A DNA stretch of 64,000 nucleotides, taken from the NCBI RefSeq assembly GCF_020172685.1, contig NZ_CP083986.1, forward strand, positions 2,741,496-2,805,495, read 5' to 3'. The notes beneath the pieces are model-generated. The model was not told the DNA's origin. It saw nothing but the letters and a program-made list of their open reading frames with translations, and searched no databases. A program made the position numbers and the translations under genes. Source of the stretch: [Mycobacterium] nativiensis (lineage in GTDB: Bacteria > Actinomycetota > Actinomycetes > Mycobacteriales > Mycobacteriaceae). Shown in pieces: positions 38,227 through 49,378 of the stretch. Position 1 is the stretch's first letter; every line of letters begins with the position of its first letter.

Positions 38227-39039
38227 TCAGGTCAGATCGTCGTAGTCACCGCGCACCCAGGCGGTATGGCGGTCGGCGGAGAACCGGACCGCGGCCGCGG
38301 CGCCGGCATCGATGGTGTTGGCAAGCAACCCGTAGATGCGGTCGAAGCGCAGTTCCATCAGGGACTCGGCCATCCGCTGCACGACCGTGCCCGACAGCGG
38401 GATCCGATTCGGATAGCTGCGCAAGAAGGCCACCGTGCGCCGGTCCGGGTTGGGGAAGATCGTGTCACCGACCAGCAGCACTCCGCGCCCATCGGCGCCG
38501 TCGGCCCAGCAGGCCACCGCGCTGCCCGGGAAATGCCCACCCACCCGGACCACGGTCAGGGTCGGGGTCAACTCGAGTACGTCCGTCCAGGTCTTGATCA
38601 CCGGATCCGGCCGCATCACCCACTGCGCATCCGCGGCGTTGACGTACACCGGTACCCCACCGAGCCGGCGGCTCCACTCCACCTGTGCGCCGAACATGTG
38701 CGGATGGCTGGCGACGATGCCGAGCACCGGTCCCCGCTCGGTCACCGCGGCTACCGCAGCGTCGTCGACGAAGCCCGGCGGATCCCACAGCACACTGCCG
38801 TCAGCGGTGCACACCAGCTTGCCCAGCTGGCCGATGCCCAGTGACGGGTTGCTGCCGATCCCGATCAGCCCGGGCTCCAGCACGACGGTGGTGGACCGGA
38901 GCCCTTCGGCGATCAATCCCTCGAGGGTCGCCCAATGCTGGCCGTCGGCCGGCACCCATTGCCGGTCGTCCGCACAAATCGAACAGACGTCCGGCGTCGC
39001 GTCGTGCTCAACGCCGCATGTCCTGCACAGCCAGAACAC
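38227..39039 (-). CDS. MBL-fold protein with N-terminal rubredoxin-like zinc ribbon
   Basis: Protein of 270 residues. The N-terminus has CRTCG and CSICADDRQWVP, two CxxC pairs of a rubredoxin or zinc-ribbon type. A metallo-beta-lactamase-like domain follows with VASHPHMFGA (in place of HxHxDH), VGGHFPGSA and LLVGDTIFPNP; the metal ligands are thus only partly present. GTG at 39039 follows GCGGAG and lies 14 bp after the SufT-like stop, so it may belong to the suf operon. Function unknown. Confidence 0.8.
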   Translation of the reverse strand: MFWLCRTCGVEHDATPDVCSICADDRQWVPADGQHWATLEGLIAEGLRSTTVVLEPGLIGIGSNPSLGIGQLGKLVCTADGSVLWDPPGFVDDAAVAAVTERGPVLGIVASHPHMFGAQVEWSRRLGGVPVYVNAADAQWVMRPDPVIKTWTDVLELTPTLTVVRVGGHFPGSAVACWADGADGRGVLLVGDTIFPNPDRRTVAFLRSYPNRIPLSGTVVQRMAESLMELRFDRIYGLLANTIDAGAAAAVRFSADRHTAWVRGDYDDLT

Positions 39040-39053
39040 GCTGCGGGCTCCGC

Positions 39054-39395
39054 TCAGACGGTGAAGCCAACGGCGCGCATCATCTCGCGGCCCTCGTCGG
39101 TGATCTTGTCCGGACCCCAGGCCGGCTCCCAGACCCACGTGAGGTCCAGCGACTTGACCAGACCGGCGCCCACAGTCGCGTTCTCGACCTGCTCGGCGAT
39201 CATGTCCTGCAGCGGACAGGCCGGCGAGGTCAGCGTCATGCTGACCACGGCGGCCGGACCGCCCTCGTCCTGGCGAATCGACAGGTCGTACACCAGACCC
39301 AGGTCCATGACGTTGATGCCGATCTCGGGGTCGATGACGTCGTGCATCGACTCCTCGACCTCGGCCAACAACTCCTCCGGTGCGGTTTCGCTCAT
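39054..39395 (-). CDS. sufT: MIP18/DUF59 Fe-S assembly protein (SufT-like), Rv1466 homologue
   Basis: Protein of 113 residues of the DUF59 family that helps place Fe-S clusters on target proteins. The core is DVIDPEIGINVMDLGLVYDL and MTLTSPACPLQDMI, with the conserved Cys in the latter. ATG at 39395 overlaps the sufU stop (ATGA). It is the last of the recognised suf genes. Confidence 0.93.
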   Translation of the reverse strand: MSETAPEELLAEVEESMHDVIDPEIGINVMDLGLVYDLSIRQDEGGPAAVVSMTLTSPACPLQDMIAEQVENATVGAGLVKSLDLTWVWEPAWGPDKITDEGREMMRAVGFTV

Positions 39396-39934
39396 TGCTT
39401 CATCTCCACAGTTGATCCGACACCAGCCCGAACCGGCGCCTGAGTTGGCACACTGGCTGGTACCAGCGTGTGTCCTTGTGCGCCGTCAGGCAACGCCGCG
39501 AGCGCCTGTGCCAACGCGTCCTTGAAGGCCATCCAGCCGAGCAGCGCGCACTTGACCCGCGCCGGGTACTTGGCCACCCCGGCGAACGCGACGCCGTCGC
39601 CGAGCACCTCCTCGTCACCCTCCACCGTCCCCCGCGACGAGATCATCTCGTGGAACGCGTCGAACTTCGACAAGGCCTGCGGCACAGTCAATCCGATCAC
39701 CTCGGAGGCCAGCACCGAGGTGGCCGCCTGCGAGATCGAGCAGCCCTGACCGTCATAGGAGATGTCGTCGACCTGGGTGCCGTCGGCCGACAGCGCCACG
39801 CGCAGCGTCAGTTCGTCGCCGCAGGTGGGATTGACGTGGTGCACTTCGGCGCCGAACGGCTCCCGCAGACCGCGGTGCTGCGGATGTTTGTAGTGATCGA
39901 GGATCACTTCCTGGTAGAACTGCTCCAGCCGCAT
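39392..39934 (-). CDS. sufU: Fe-S scaffold/sulfur-transfer protein SufU
   Basis: Protein of 180 residues, SufU type. The three Cys and one Asp of the zinc/cluster site are in NPTCGDE, GQGCSIS and RVKCALLGW. Residues 140-180 form a low-complexity tail beyond the usual SufU end (HTLVPASVPTQAPVRAG). It receives sulfur from SufS. It starts 3 bp after the sufS stop and overlaps the sufT-like gene by 4 bp. Confidence 0.95.
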   Translation of the reverse strand: MRLEQFYQEVILDHYKHPQHRGLREPFGAEVHHVNPTCGDELTLRVALSADGTQVDDISYDGQGCSISQAATSVLASEVIGLTVPQALSKFDAFHEMISSRGTVEGDEEVLGDGVAFAGVAKYPARVKCALLGWMAFKDALAQALAALPDGAQGHTLVPASVPTQAPVRAGVGSTVEMKQ

Positions 39935-39937
39935 GTC

Positions 39938-41991
<2,054 letters not shown>

Positions 41992-42026
41992 TGCTGATTC
42001 GAGTCCTTAAGTCTTGGCGTTCGGGG

Positions 42027-43208
42027 TTATTGGTTCTCGGTGACCGCGAGCTCACGCTCGACGGCCTCGGTGAGGCGCTCCTGCACGAACGGCACGGGGA
42101 TCTTGGCGATGATCTCGCCGAAAAAGCCACGCACGATCAGGCGTCGGGCCTGGTCCTCCGGGATGCCGCGGGCCTGCAGATAGAACAGCTGCAGGTCGTC
42201 GAATCGCCCGGTCGCGCTGGCGTGGCCGGCCTGGATGATCTCGCCGGTCTCGATCTCCAGGTTGGGGATCGAGTCCGCCCGGGCGCCGTCGGCCAGCACC
42301 AGGTTGCGGTTCACCTCGAATGTGTCGGTGCCGACGCCTTCCGCGCGGATCAGCACGTCCCCCACCCAGACGGTGTGGGCGTCGGGAAGCGCGGAGTCCG
42401 GGTCGCCTTGCAGCGCGCCCTTGTAGAGCACGTTCGACCGGCAGTTGGGCTGGCTGTGGTCGACCAGCAGGCGCGATTCCAGGTGTTGGCCGTCGTCGGC
42501 GAAGTACAGGCCGAGCAGCTCGGCGTCGCCGCCGGGGCCGTCGAATCGCACCCGCCCGGTCAGGCGCACCAATTCGCCGCCCAGCTGGACAGCGCTGTGG
42601 CGCAGCACCGCGTCCTTGCCGAGTGCCGCGTGGTGCATGGTGACGTGCACCATGTCCGCGTCGGCGTCGGCGATCCACACCACGGTCAGCTGTGCACTGT
42701 TGCCGACGACGAATTCGACGTTGTCGGCGTAGGTTCCGCTGCCCCGCACGTCGATCACGACGGTGGCGCGGGAGAGTTCCTCGGCGCGCACCTGCAGATG
42801 GCCGTAGGACACCGAGCCCGCACCCGGGCCGGTCACGGTGATCTGGATCGGTTCGGCGACACTGGTGTCCTTGGGCACGGTGACCACCGTCGCCTGGTCA
42901 AACGCCGAGAAAGCCTGGGCGGCGACCCGATCCGCGGGAACGCCGGCGGCGCCCAGCCGGTCGTCGCCGCGCCGCACGGTCTCGGTGCGCACGCCGTCGT
43001 GGGTTGCGACCTCGATCGCGGCGGTCGCGTCGGCGACCGCCGAGCCGTCGTGCAGGCCGCGCAGCCGGCGCAGCGGGGTGAACCGCCACGCCTCGTCGCG
43101 GCCGTGCGGCACCTCGAATGCCTCCACGTCGAACGAGGTGAATGCGGTGCCCTTGTTGACGCCTTCGGCTGCCTCGGTGAGGTTGGCTCCGGAGATAGAG
43201 GTCGTCAC
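42027..43208 (-). CDS. sufD: Fe-S scaffold subunit SufD
   Basis: Protein of 393 residues, SufB/D fold with a long beta-helix. GELVRLTGRVRFDG and DHSQPNCRSNVLYKG mark the core, and the C-terminal helical part has GFFGEIIAKIP. GTG at 43208 shares one base with the sufB stop (TAGTG). It forms the SufBCD complex. Confidence 0.96.
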   Translation of the reverse strand: MTTSISGANLTEAAEGVNKGTAFTSFDVEAFEVPHGRDEAWRFTPLRRLRGLHDGSAVADATAAIEVATHDGVRTETVRRGDDRLGAAGVPADRVAAQAFSAFDQATVVTVPKDTSVAEPIQITVTGPGAGSVSYGHLQVRAEELSRATVVIDVRGSGTYADNVEFVVGNSAQLTVVWIADADADMVHVTMHHAALGKDAVLRHSAVQLGGELVRLTGRVRFDGPGGDAELLGLYFADDGQHLESRLLVDHSQPNCRSNVLYKGALQGDPDSALPDAHTVWVGDVLIRAEGVGTDTFEVNRNLVLADGARADSIPNLEIETGEIIQAGHASATGRFDDLQLFYLQARGIPEDQARRLIVRGFFGEIIAKIPVPFVQERLTEAVERELAVTENQ

Positions 43209-44665
43209 TAGCCCACCGAGCCTTCCATCTGCAGCTGGATCAGCTTGTTGAGCTCCAGCGCGTATTCCATCGGCAGTTCCTTGGCGATGGGCTCGACGAA
43301 GCCGCGCACCACCATGGCCATCGCCTCGTCCTCGGTGATCCCCCGGCTCATCAGGTAGAACAGCTGGTTCTCGCTGACCTTCGACACGGTGGCCTCGTGG
43401 CCGACGGTGACGTCGTCCTCGCGGATGTCGACGTAGGGGTAGGTGTCGCTGCGACTGACGTCATCGACCAGCAGCGCATCGCACTTGACGCTCGACTTCG
43501 ACCCGTGCGCGCCCTTGTGGATCTCCACCAGGCCGCGGTAGGAGGATCGACCGCCGCTGCGCGCCACCGACTTCGAGACGATGTTCGACGACGTGTTGGG
43601 CGCCAGGTGCAGCATCTTGGCGCCGGTGTCCTGGTGCTGGTCCTCACCGGCGAACGCCACCGAGAGCACTTCGCCCTTGGCGTGCTCGCCGGTCATCCAG
43701 ACCGCCGGGTACTTCATGGTGACCTTGGAGCCGATGTTGCCGTCGACCCATTCCATGGTGGCGCCCTCTTCGGCCCGCGCCCGCTTGGTGACCAGGTTGT
43801 AGACGTTGACCGACCAGTTCTGGATGGTGGTGTAGCGGCACCGTCCCCGCGGCTTGACGATGATCTCCACCACCGCCGAGTGCAGCGAGTCCGAGGAGTA
43901 CACCGGCGCGGTGCAGCCCTCGATGTAGTGCACGTAGGCGTCTTCGTCGACGATGATCAGGGTCCGCTCGAACTGGCCCATGTTCTCGGTGTTGATCCGG
44001 AAGTAGGCCTGCAGCGGGATGTCGACGCGCACGCCCTTGGGCACGTAGATGAACGATCCCCCGCTCCACACGGCGGTGTTCAGTGCGGAGAACTTGTTGT
44101 CCCCGGCGGGGATCACGGTGGCGAAGTTCTCCCGGAACAGGTCCTCGTGCTCCTTCAGTGCGGTGTCGGTGTCGAGGAAGATGACACCTTGCTCCTCAAG
44201 GTCTTCGCGGATCTTGTGGTAGACCACCTCGGACTCGTACTGGGCCGCGACGCCGCCGATGTAGCGCTGCTTCTCGGCCTCGGGGATGCCCAGCCGGTCA
44301 TAGGTGTTGCGGATGTCCTCGGGCAGGTCGTCCCAGGTCTGCGCCTGCTTCTCGGTGGACCGGACGAAGTACTTGATGTTCTCGAAGTCGATGCCGGACA
44401 GATCCGAACCCCAGTTGGGCATCGGCTTCTTCATGAACGTCCGGTAGGCGCGCAGCCGGGCCTCAAGCATCCACTCCGGCTCGTTCTTCTTCGCGGAGAT
44501 GTCGCGCACCACGTCCTCGGACAGCCCACGCTGGGCAGCGGCGCCCGCGGCATCGGTGTCGGCCCAACCGTATTCGTAGCGGCCCAGCGACGCGATGGTC
44601 TCATCCTGGGTCAGCGGCTCTGCGGGCGCCGCGGATGGGGCGGTGACCTCCGGAGTGAGTGTCAT
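43208..44665 (-). CDS. sufB: Fe-S scaffold subunit SufB, without intein
   Basis: Protein of 485 residues, the length of an intein-free SufB. The core segments [20 protein letters not shown] and [18 protein letters not shown] are continuous; in M. tuberculosis an intein interrupts sufB. The C-terminal end has [23 protein letters not shown] at 44665 has AAGGAG upstream. It follows sufR by 67 bp. Confidence 0.98.
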   Translation of the reverse strand: MTLTPEVTAPSAAPAEPLTQDETIASLGRYEYGWADTDAAGAAAQRGLSEDVVRDISAKKNEPEWMLEARLRAYRTFMKKPMPNWGSDLSGIDFENIKYFVRSTEKQAQTWDDLPEDIRNTYDRLGIPEAEKQRYIGGVAAQYESEVVYHKIREDLEEQGVIFLDTDTALKEHEDLFRENFATVIPAGDNKFSALNTAVWSGGSFIYVPKGVRVDIPLQAYFRINTENMGQFERTLIIVDEDAYVHYIEGCTAPVYSSDSLHSAVVEIIVKPRGRCRYTTIQNWSVNVYNLVTKRARAEEGATMEWVDGNIGSKVTMKYPAVWMTGEHAKGEVLSVAFAGEDQHQDTGAKMLHLAPNTSSNIVSKSVARSGGRSSYRGLVEIHKGAHGSKSSVKCDALLVDDVSRSDTYPYVDIREDDVTVGHEATVSKVSENQLFYLMSRGITEDEAMAMVVRGFVEPIAKELPMEYALELNKLIQLQMEGSVG

Positions 44666-44732
44666 GGTGACGCTCCTTCAATGCTCGTCATGGCTTCGGT
44701 GCAGTGAGTGCACCGAACGTGGATCGGTGCTG

Positions 44733-45569
44733 CTAGTGAAGCTTCTTGGCGGTACCGGTCTTGGCTTTACCGGTCTTGCTGGTCTTACTGGTCTTTGCTT
44801 TGTTGGTCAGCGGTACATGGGTGGTGCACACGTACCCGCCGTCGGCGATGGTCGCCAACCGCTGTACGTGGGTGCCGAGCACTTCGGCCATGGCTTGCCG
44901 CTCGGCCTGGCACAACTCGGGGAACTCCTTGGCGACATTGGCCACCGGGCAGTGGTGCTGCAGGATCTGCACCCCCGGAACGCCGCCGTCCACCAGGGCG
45001 GTGGTCGCGGCGTACCCGGCATCGGTCAGCGCCACGGCGATCCGCTCGGCTGTCGCCTCGACATTCCCGTCGGCGTCGATGTCGCTCCCGGCGACCGCGT
45101 CGGCGACGTTGGACAAGATGGCGTCGATGCGCTTGCGCGCGAAGGCGACCACCGCGTCCTCGCCGCCGATCTCGCGCAGCTGACGCATCGCGGCCACCGC
45201 GAGGTCGTCATAGCGGTGCCCGAGCTTGCCGCGGCCCGCCGCGGTGAGCTGGAACCGCTTCGCCGGCCGCCCGCGTCCCACCTGCTGCCAGGCCGCTGCC
45301 GCGTGCGCCTCGGCGTCACCCATCTCGATCAGGGCATCGAGGTGGCGCCGTACGCCGGCGGCCGACAGTCCCAACCGGGTGCCGATCTCCCCGGCGGTGA
45401 TAGATCCCGACTCCATCAGCAACCGCACCACCGCCTGGCGAGTGCGGCCCTCGGGTGACTCGTGGCTGCCGGCGAGGTCAGCCGCCGGCGAAGGGTCGGG
45501 CAGAACCGTACCGCCGGGGCGCTGCCCGGCGGTTTCGGTTGCGGCCTTCACCTCAGCCTTGAATTTCAC
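44733..45569 (-). CDS. sufR: Fe-S-sensing repressor SufR of the suf operon
   Basis: Regulator of about 278 residues. A winged helix (residues about 35-95; LLMESGSITAGEIGTRLGLS, AAGVRRHLDALIE) is followed by a dimer domain, then the [4Fe-4S] ligands in QHHCPVANVAKEFPELCQAE and GGYVCTTHVP. A Lys/Thr/Ser-rich tail ends the protein (AKTSKTSKTGKAKTG). GTG at 45569 is chosen because the SufR operator overlaps it; TTG at 45587 and GTG at 45551 are alternatives. It leads the suf operon and diverges from mptB. Confidence 0.93.
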   Translation of the reverse strand: MKFKAEVKAATETAGQRPGGTVLPDPSPAADLAGSHESPEGRTRQAVVRLLMESGSITAGEIGTRLGLSAAGVRRHLDALIEMGDAEAHAAAAWQQVGRGRPAKRFQLTAAGRGKLGHRYDDLAVAAMRQLREIGGEDAVVAFARKRIDAILSNVADAVAGSDIDADGNVEATAERIAVALTDAGYAATTALVDGGVPGVQILQHHCPVANVAKEFPELCQAERQAMAEVLGTHVQRLATIADGGYVCTTHVPLTNKAKTSKTSKTGKAKTGTAKKLH

Positions 45570-45580
45570 AACACCAGTGT
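45566..45580 (-). promoter_or_regulatory. SufR operator
   Basis: On the minus strand ACACTGGTGTTGTGA fits ACACT-N5-TGTGA, the motif reported for M. tuberculosis SufR upstream of its own operon. It overlaps the proposed sufR start, consistent with autorepression. Confidence 0.8.
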
Positions 45581-45696
45581 GACGCAATTCGGGGACCCGG
45601 TCTAGAAAGGGTTACCTCAGTTCGGCCCGAATCGGACGTTGCGCTGATCACAGTGGCTCCTGCCCGGCGGACCCCAAAGGTTTCAGGACCGGCCGT

Positions 45697-45702
45697 TACG
45701 CT
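45697..45702 (+). promoter_or_regulatory. Candidate leaderless -10 box of mptB
   Basis: TACGCT ends 6 nt before the mptB ATG, which has no ribosome binding site. It lies 117 bp from the SufR operator on the other side of the divergent gap. Confidence 0.4.
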
Positions 45703-45708
45703 GCTGGG

Positions 45709-47625
45709 ATGGCAGCCCGGCGGCACTCGTTGAGCACGTCGATCGCGCATCTGCACGGCGACGAGCGCACTGTCGGCTCACCACTGAACGACACCGAACT
45801 CGTCGCGTTGCGGCGTACCCGGCTGTTCGGTGCGGCCGGCACCGTGCTGATGGCGATCGGTGCGCTCGGCGCGGGGGCGCGGCCGGTGGTGCAGGATCCC
45901 ACGTTCGGAGTCCGGCTGTTGAACCTGCCGTCGCGGCTGCAGACGGTGGCGCTGACCATGACCACCACCGGGGCGGTGATGATGACCCTGGCGTGGCTGA
46001 TGCTGGGCCGCTTCGCGCTGGGAAGGCGCCGGATGTCGCGCAGCCAGCTCGACCGCACCCTGTTGCTGTGGATGCTGCCGCTGCTGGTCGCCCCACCGAT
46101 GTACAGCAAGGACGTCTACTCCTACCTGGCGCAGAGCCAGATCTCCCGCCTGGGCCAGGACCCCTATCGGGTGGGCCCGGCACCCGCGCTGGGCTTGGAC
46201 CATGTGTTCACCCTGTCAGTGCCCAGCCTGTGGCGTGAGACGCCGGCACCCTACGGGCCACTGTTCTTGTGGATCGGCCGCGGAATATCGGCGTTGACCG
46301 GCGAGAACATCGTCACCGCGGTGTTGTTCCACCGGGTGGTGGTGCTGATCGGTGTCGGGTTGATCGTGTGGGCGGTGCCGCGGCTGGCGGCACGCTGCGG
46401 GGTGGCCGAGGTCAGCGCCCTGTGGCTGGGCGCCGCCAACCCGCTGCTGCTGATGCACCTGGTCGCCGGCATCCACAACGAGGCGCTGATGCTCGGCCTG
46501 ATGCTGACCGGCACCGAATTCGCCCTGCGCGGGATCTCCGCGGCCAAGCCGCTGCTGCCCGAGTTACACCGACGCCCGAACTGGCCGGACTGGGCGCCGC
46601 TGCTCGAACTGCTCACCGGCGCGGTGCTGATCACGCTGTCATCGCAGGTCAAACTGCCGTCACTGCTGGCGCTCGGATTCGTCACGATGGCCCTGGGCTG
46701 GCGCATGGGCGGCAATCTGCGGGCGTTCCTGCTCGCCGGGACCGGGATGAGCGCGCTGGCGGCGGCGGTGACGGGTCTGATCGGCTGGGCCAGTGGGCTG
46801 GGCTTCGGCTGGGTCTTCACCCTCGGCACCGCCAACGTGGTGCGCAGTTGGATGTCACCCCCGACCCTGGTGGCACTCGGCACCGGCCAGGTGGGGATCC
46901 TGCTCGGCCTGGGCGACCACACCACCGCGGTGCTGTCGCTGACCCGTGGCATCGGCGTACTGATCATCGCGGTGATGGTGGCCTGGCTGCTGCTGGTGGT
47001 GTTCCAAGGGCGGCTGCATCCGGTCGGCGGGCTCGGCGTCGCGCTGGGCATCACGGTCCTGCTGTTCCCGGTGGTACAGCCGTGGTACCTGCTGTGGGCG
47101 ATCATCCCGCTGGCCGCCTGGGCCACTCGCCCGAGTTTCCGGATCGCGGTGATCGCCGTGACGCTGGTGGTGGGCATCTTCGGCCCGACCGCCAACGGCG
47201 ACCGCTTCGCCCTGTTCCAGATCGTCGACGCCACCCTGGCCAGCGGCGTCGTCGTACTGGCGTTGATCATGCTGACCCACCGCCACCTGCCGTGGCGAGA
47301 GCTGCCCGGCGAGCCCGGCGGTTCAGCGAGGCTCGACGAAGGAGAGGCGAAGCTGGAACCGCCGCATCAACCCGGCGGTTCAGCGAGGCTCGACGAAGGA
47401 GAGGCGAAGCTGGAACCGCCGCATCAACCCGGCGGTTCAGCGAGGCTCGACGAAGGAGAGGCGAAGCTGGAACCGCCGTATGAGCCGAGCGGTTCAGCGA
47501 GGCTCGACGAAGGAGAGCCGACCCTGGAATCGCCGCACGAACCCGGTCCCCCGGCCGATCCGCCGGCGCCGGACCCCACCGCTGGCTCCGCCCCGGCAGA
47601 CGACGCTTACGCTGAATCCCCGTGA
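45709..47625 (+). CDS. mptB: Alpha-(1->6)-mannopyranosyltransferase MptB
   Basis: Polytopic GT-C mannosyltransferase of 638 residues that extends the lipomannan core with polyprenyl-phosphomannose. About 13 membrane helices are seen. The catalytic loop after the first helices has PPMYSKDVYSYLAQSQ with the acidic Asp, as in other MptA/B enzymes. The C-terminal 110 residues are a cytosolic, charged tail made of a 19-residue repeat (four copies of GGSARLDEGEAKLEPPHQP, with variation). ATG at 45709 is 6 nt after TACGCT. It diverges from sufR and overlaps the ABC gene by 4 bp. Confidence 0.93.
   Translation: MAARRHSLSTSIAHLHGDERTVGSPLNDTELVALRRTRLFGAAGTVLMAIGALGAGARPVVQDPTFGVRLLNLPSRLQTVALTMTTTGAVMMTLAWLMLGRFALGRRRMSRSQLDRTLLLWMLPLLVAPPMYSKDVYSYLAQSQISRLGQDPYRVGPAPALGLDHVFTLSVPSLWRETPAPYGPLFLWIGRGISALTGENIVTAVLFHRVVVLIGVGLIVWAVPRLAARCGVAEVSALWLGAANPLLLMHLVAGIHNEALMLGLMLTGTEFALRGISAAKPLLPELHRRPNWPDWAPLLELLTGAVLITLSSQVKLPSLLALGFVTMALGWRMGGNLRAFLLAGTGMSALAAAVTGLIGWASGLGFGWVFTLGTANVVRSWMSPPTLVALGTGQVGILLGLGDHTTAVLSLTRGIGVLIIAVMVAWLLLVVFQGRLHPVGGLGVALGITVLLFPVVQPWYLLWAIIPLAAWATRPSFRIAVIAVTLVVGIFGPTANGDRFALFQIVDATLASGVVVLALIMLTHRHLPWRELPGEPGGSARLDEGEAKLEPPHQPGGSARLDEGEAKLEPPHQPGGSARLDEGEAKLEPPYEPSGSARLDEGEPTLESPHEPGPPADPPAPDPTAGSAPADDAYAESP
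47314..47541 (+). repeat. In-frame 57-bp tandem repeat in mptB
   Basis: Four units of 57 bp start at 47314, 47371, 47428 and 47485 and encode the 19-residue repeat of the MptB tail. The first three units are almost identical; the fourth has diverged at its ends (CCGAGCGG, then GAGCCGACC). The unit length is a multiple of three, so copy changes keep the frame. Confidence 0.92.
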
Positions 47626-48548
47626 GCTCAGCTGTCGCGGTGCGGTTACGCGGAGTCCGCAAGTCCTATGGAGCGACTACCGCGGTCGCCGATCTTGATC
47701 TCGAAGTGCACGCCGCCGAGGTCTTCGCGCTGCTCGGCCCCAACGGTGCCGGCAAGACGACCACGGTCGAGATGTGTGAGGGCTTCGTGCGCCCGGATGC
47801 CGGCACCATCGAGGTGCTCGGCCTGGATCCGGTCACCGACAACGACCGACTGCGGGAGCGCATCGGGGTGATGCTGCAGGGCGGCGGAGGCTACCCGGCG
47901 GCCCGCGCCGGTGAGATGCTCAAGCTGGTCGCGTCGTATTCGGCGAACCCACTGGACCCGCAGTGGCTGTTGGACACGCTGGGGCTCACCGACGCCGCGC
48001 GCACCACCTACCGGCGACTCTCGGGCGGCCAGCAGCAGCGGCTCGCCCTGGCCTGCGCGCTGGTCGGCCGCCCCGAACTGGTGTTCCTCGACGAGCCGAC
48101 GGCGGGTATGGACGCCCACGCCCGGCTGCTGGTGTGGGAGCTGATCGACGCTCTGCGCCGCGACGGCGTGACCGTGGTGCTGACCACCCACCACCTGCGC
48201 GAAGCCGAGGAGCTGGCGGACCGACTGCTGATCATCGACCATGGCGCGGTGGTGGCCTCCGGCACGCCGGCCGAGCTGACGCGCAGCGGCGCCCAGGGCC
48301 AGGTGCGGTTCAGCGCACCTCCTCGACTGGAGCTGTCGCTGCTGCTCACCGCGCTGCCGGAGGGCTACCGGGCCAGCGAGGTGCTGCCCGGCGAGTATCT
48401 GGTGGAAGGGCCGGTGGACCCGCAGGTGCTGGCCACCGTGACCGCGTGGTGCGCCCAGCTCGACGTGCTGGCCACCCAGCTGCGGGTGGAGCAGCGCAGC
48501 CTGGAGGACGTGTTCTTGGAGCTGACCGGACGAGAGCTGCGCGCATGA
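47622..48548 (+). CDS. ABC transporter ATP-binding protein, Rv1458c homologue
   Basis: ATPase of 308 residues of the drug/lipid exporter type. Walker A GPNGAGKTTTVEM, signature LSGGQQQRLALA, Walker B LVFLDEPTAGMDAHAR and H-loop TTHHLREAEELAD are all present; a DUF4162-like tail follows residue 230. GTG at 47622 overlaps the mptB stop (GTGA) and its stop overlaps the permease start. It works with the permease downstream; the substrate is unknown. Confidence 0.94.
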   Translation: MSSAVAVRLRGVRKSYGATTAVADLDLEVHAAEVFALLGPNGAGKTTTVEMCEGFVRPDAGTIEVLGLDPVTDNDRLRERIGVMLQGGGGYPAARAGEMLKLVASYSANPLDPQWLLDTLGLTDAARTTYRRLSGGQQQRLALACALVGRPELVFLDEPTAGMDAHARLLVWELIDALRRDGVTVVLTTHHLREAEELADRLLIIDHGAVVASGTPAELTRSGAQGQVRFSAPPRLELSLLLTALPEGYRASEVLPGEYLVEGPVDPQVLATVTAWCAQLDVLATQLRVEQRSLEDVFLELTGRELRA

Positions 48549-49339
48549 CCACCACCGCCGATCAGTCGTTTCCCCCCGGCACCTTCACCCCCGACCCGCG
48601 GCCCAGCAGCGTGCCGGCCATGCTGGCCGCGCAGTACCGGCTGGAGTTGACGCTGCTGCTGCGCAACGGCGAGCAGCTGCTGCTGACGATGTTCATCCCG
48701 ATCACCCTGCTGGTCGGCCTGTCGGTGCTGCCGCTGGGACCGTTCGGCGACGGAACCGCCGCGCGGGCCACCACCCTGCTGCCGGTGATCATGTCCCTGG
48801 CGGTGATCGCCACGGCGTTCACCGGCCAGGCCATCGCGGTGGCGTTCGACCGCCGCTACGGAGCGCTGAAACGCCTGGGCGCCACCGCACTGCCGGTGTG
48901 GGGTGTGATCACCGGCAAGTCACTGTCGGTGGCGACGGTGGTCGTCCTGCAGTCGATGCTGCTCGGGGCGATCGGCGTTGTGCTGGGCTGGCGTCCCTCG
49001 GCGGCCGGGCTGGTACTGGGTGCGCTGGTGATCGCGCTGGGTACGGCGTGTTTCGCGGCGCTGGGCCTGCTGCTCGGAGGCAGCCTGCGCGCCGAGATCG
49101 TGCTGGCCGTCGCCAACTTGCTGTGGTTTGTGTTCGGCGGTTTCTCCGCGCTGACGGTGGAGAACGAGCTGGTGCCCGGTGCGGCCCGCGCGCTGGCCCG
49201 GTTGACGCCGTCGGGGGCACTGACCGAATCGCTGGCCCAGGCGCTGGCCTTCTCGGTCGACTGGTTCGGCTTGGCGGTGCTGGCGGTGTGGGGCGTGGTG
49301 GCCGGATTCGGCGCGGTGCGTTGGTTCCGGTTCAGCTGA
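48545..49339 (+). CDS. ABC transporter permease (ABC-2 type), Rv1457c homologue
   Basis: Membrane protein of 264 residues with about six helices (LLTMFIPITLLVGLSVLP, TLLPVIMSLAVIATAF, VLQSMLLGAIGVVLG, LGALVIALGTACFAALGLL, IVLAVANLLWFVFGGFSAL, FGLAVLAVWGVVAGFG). ATG at 48545 overlaps the ATPase stop (ATGA). The two form one exporter. It precedes ctaA by 46 bp on the same strand, as in M. tuberculosis. Confidence 0.9.
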   Translation: MTTTADQSFPPGTFTPDPRPSSVPAMLAAQYRLELTLLLRNGEQLLLTMFIPITLLVGLSVLPLGPFGDGTAARATTLLPVIMSLAVIATAFTGQAIAVAFDRRYGALKRLGATALPVWGVITGKSLSVATVVVLQSMLLGAIGVVLGWRPSAAGLVLGALVIALGTACFAALGLLLGGSLRAEIVLAVANLLWFVFGGFSALTVENELVPGAARALARLTPSGALTESLAQALAFSVDWFGLAVLAVWGVVAGFGAVRWFRFS

Positions 49340-49346
49340 CATGCCT

Positions 49347-49361
49347 ACTACATGCTGTAGT
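49347..49361 (+). promoter_or_regulatory. BlaI-like operator upstream of ctaA
   Basis: ACTACATGCTGTAGT is a perfect palindrome (ACTACA-TGC-TGTAGT) with the TACA/TGTA core of BlaI/MecI operators. It lies near the -35 position of the ctaA promoter. In M. tuberculosis the Rv1456c (ctaA) promoter is a reported BlaI target. The 3-bp centre should be checked against known boxes. Confidence 0.6.
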
Positions 49362-49372
49362 TAGCCATCCTC

Positions 49373-49378
49373 TACGAT
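49373..49378 (+). promoter_or_regulatory. Candidate leaderless -10 box of ctaA
   Basis: TACGAT ends 7 nt before the GTG start of ctaA, which has no ribosome binding site. Confidence 0.45.

Noticed and set aside
43208..44665. SufB intein
   Set aside because: The SufB frame is continuous at 485 residues with all core motifs joined; no splicing domain is present.
47267..47662. Minus-strand 131-codon frame opposite the mptB tail
   Set aside because: It only reflects the 57-bp repeat read backwards and has no start site or homology.
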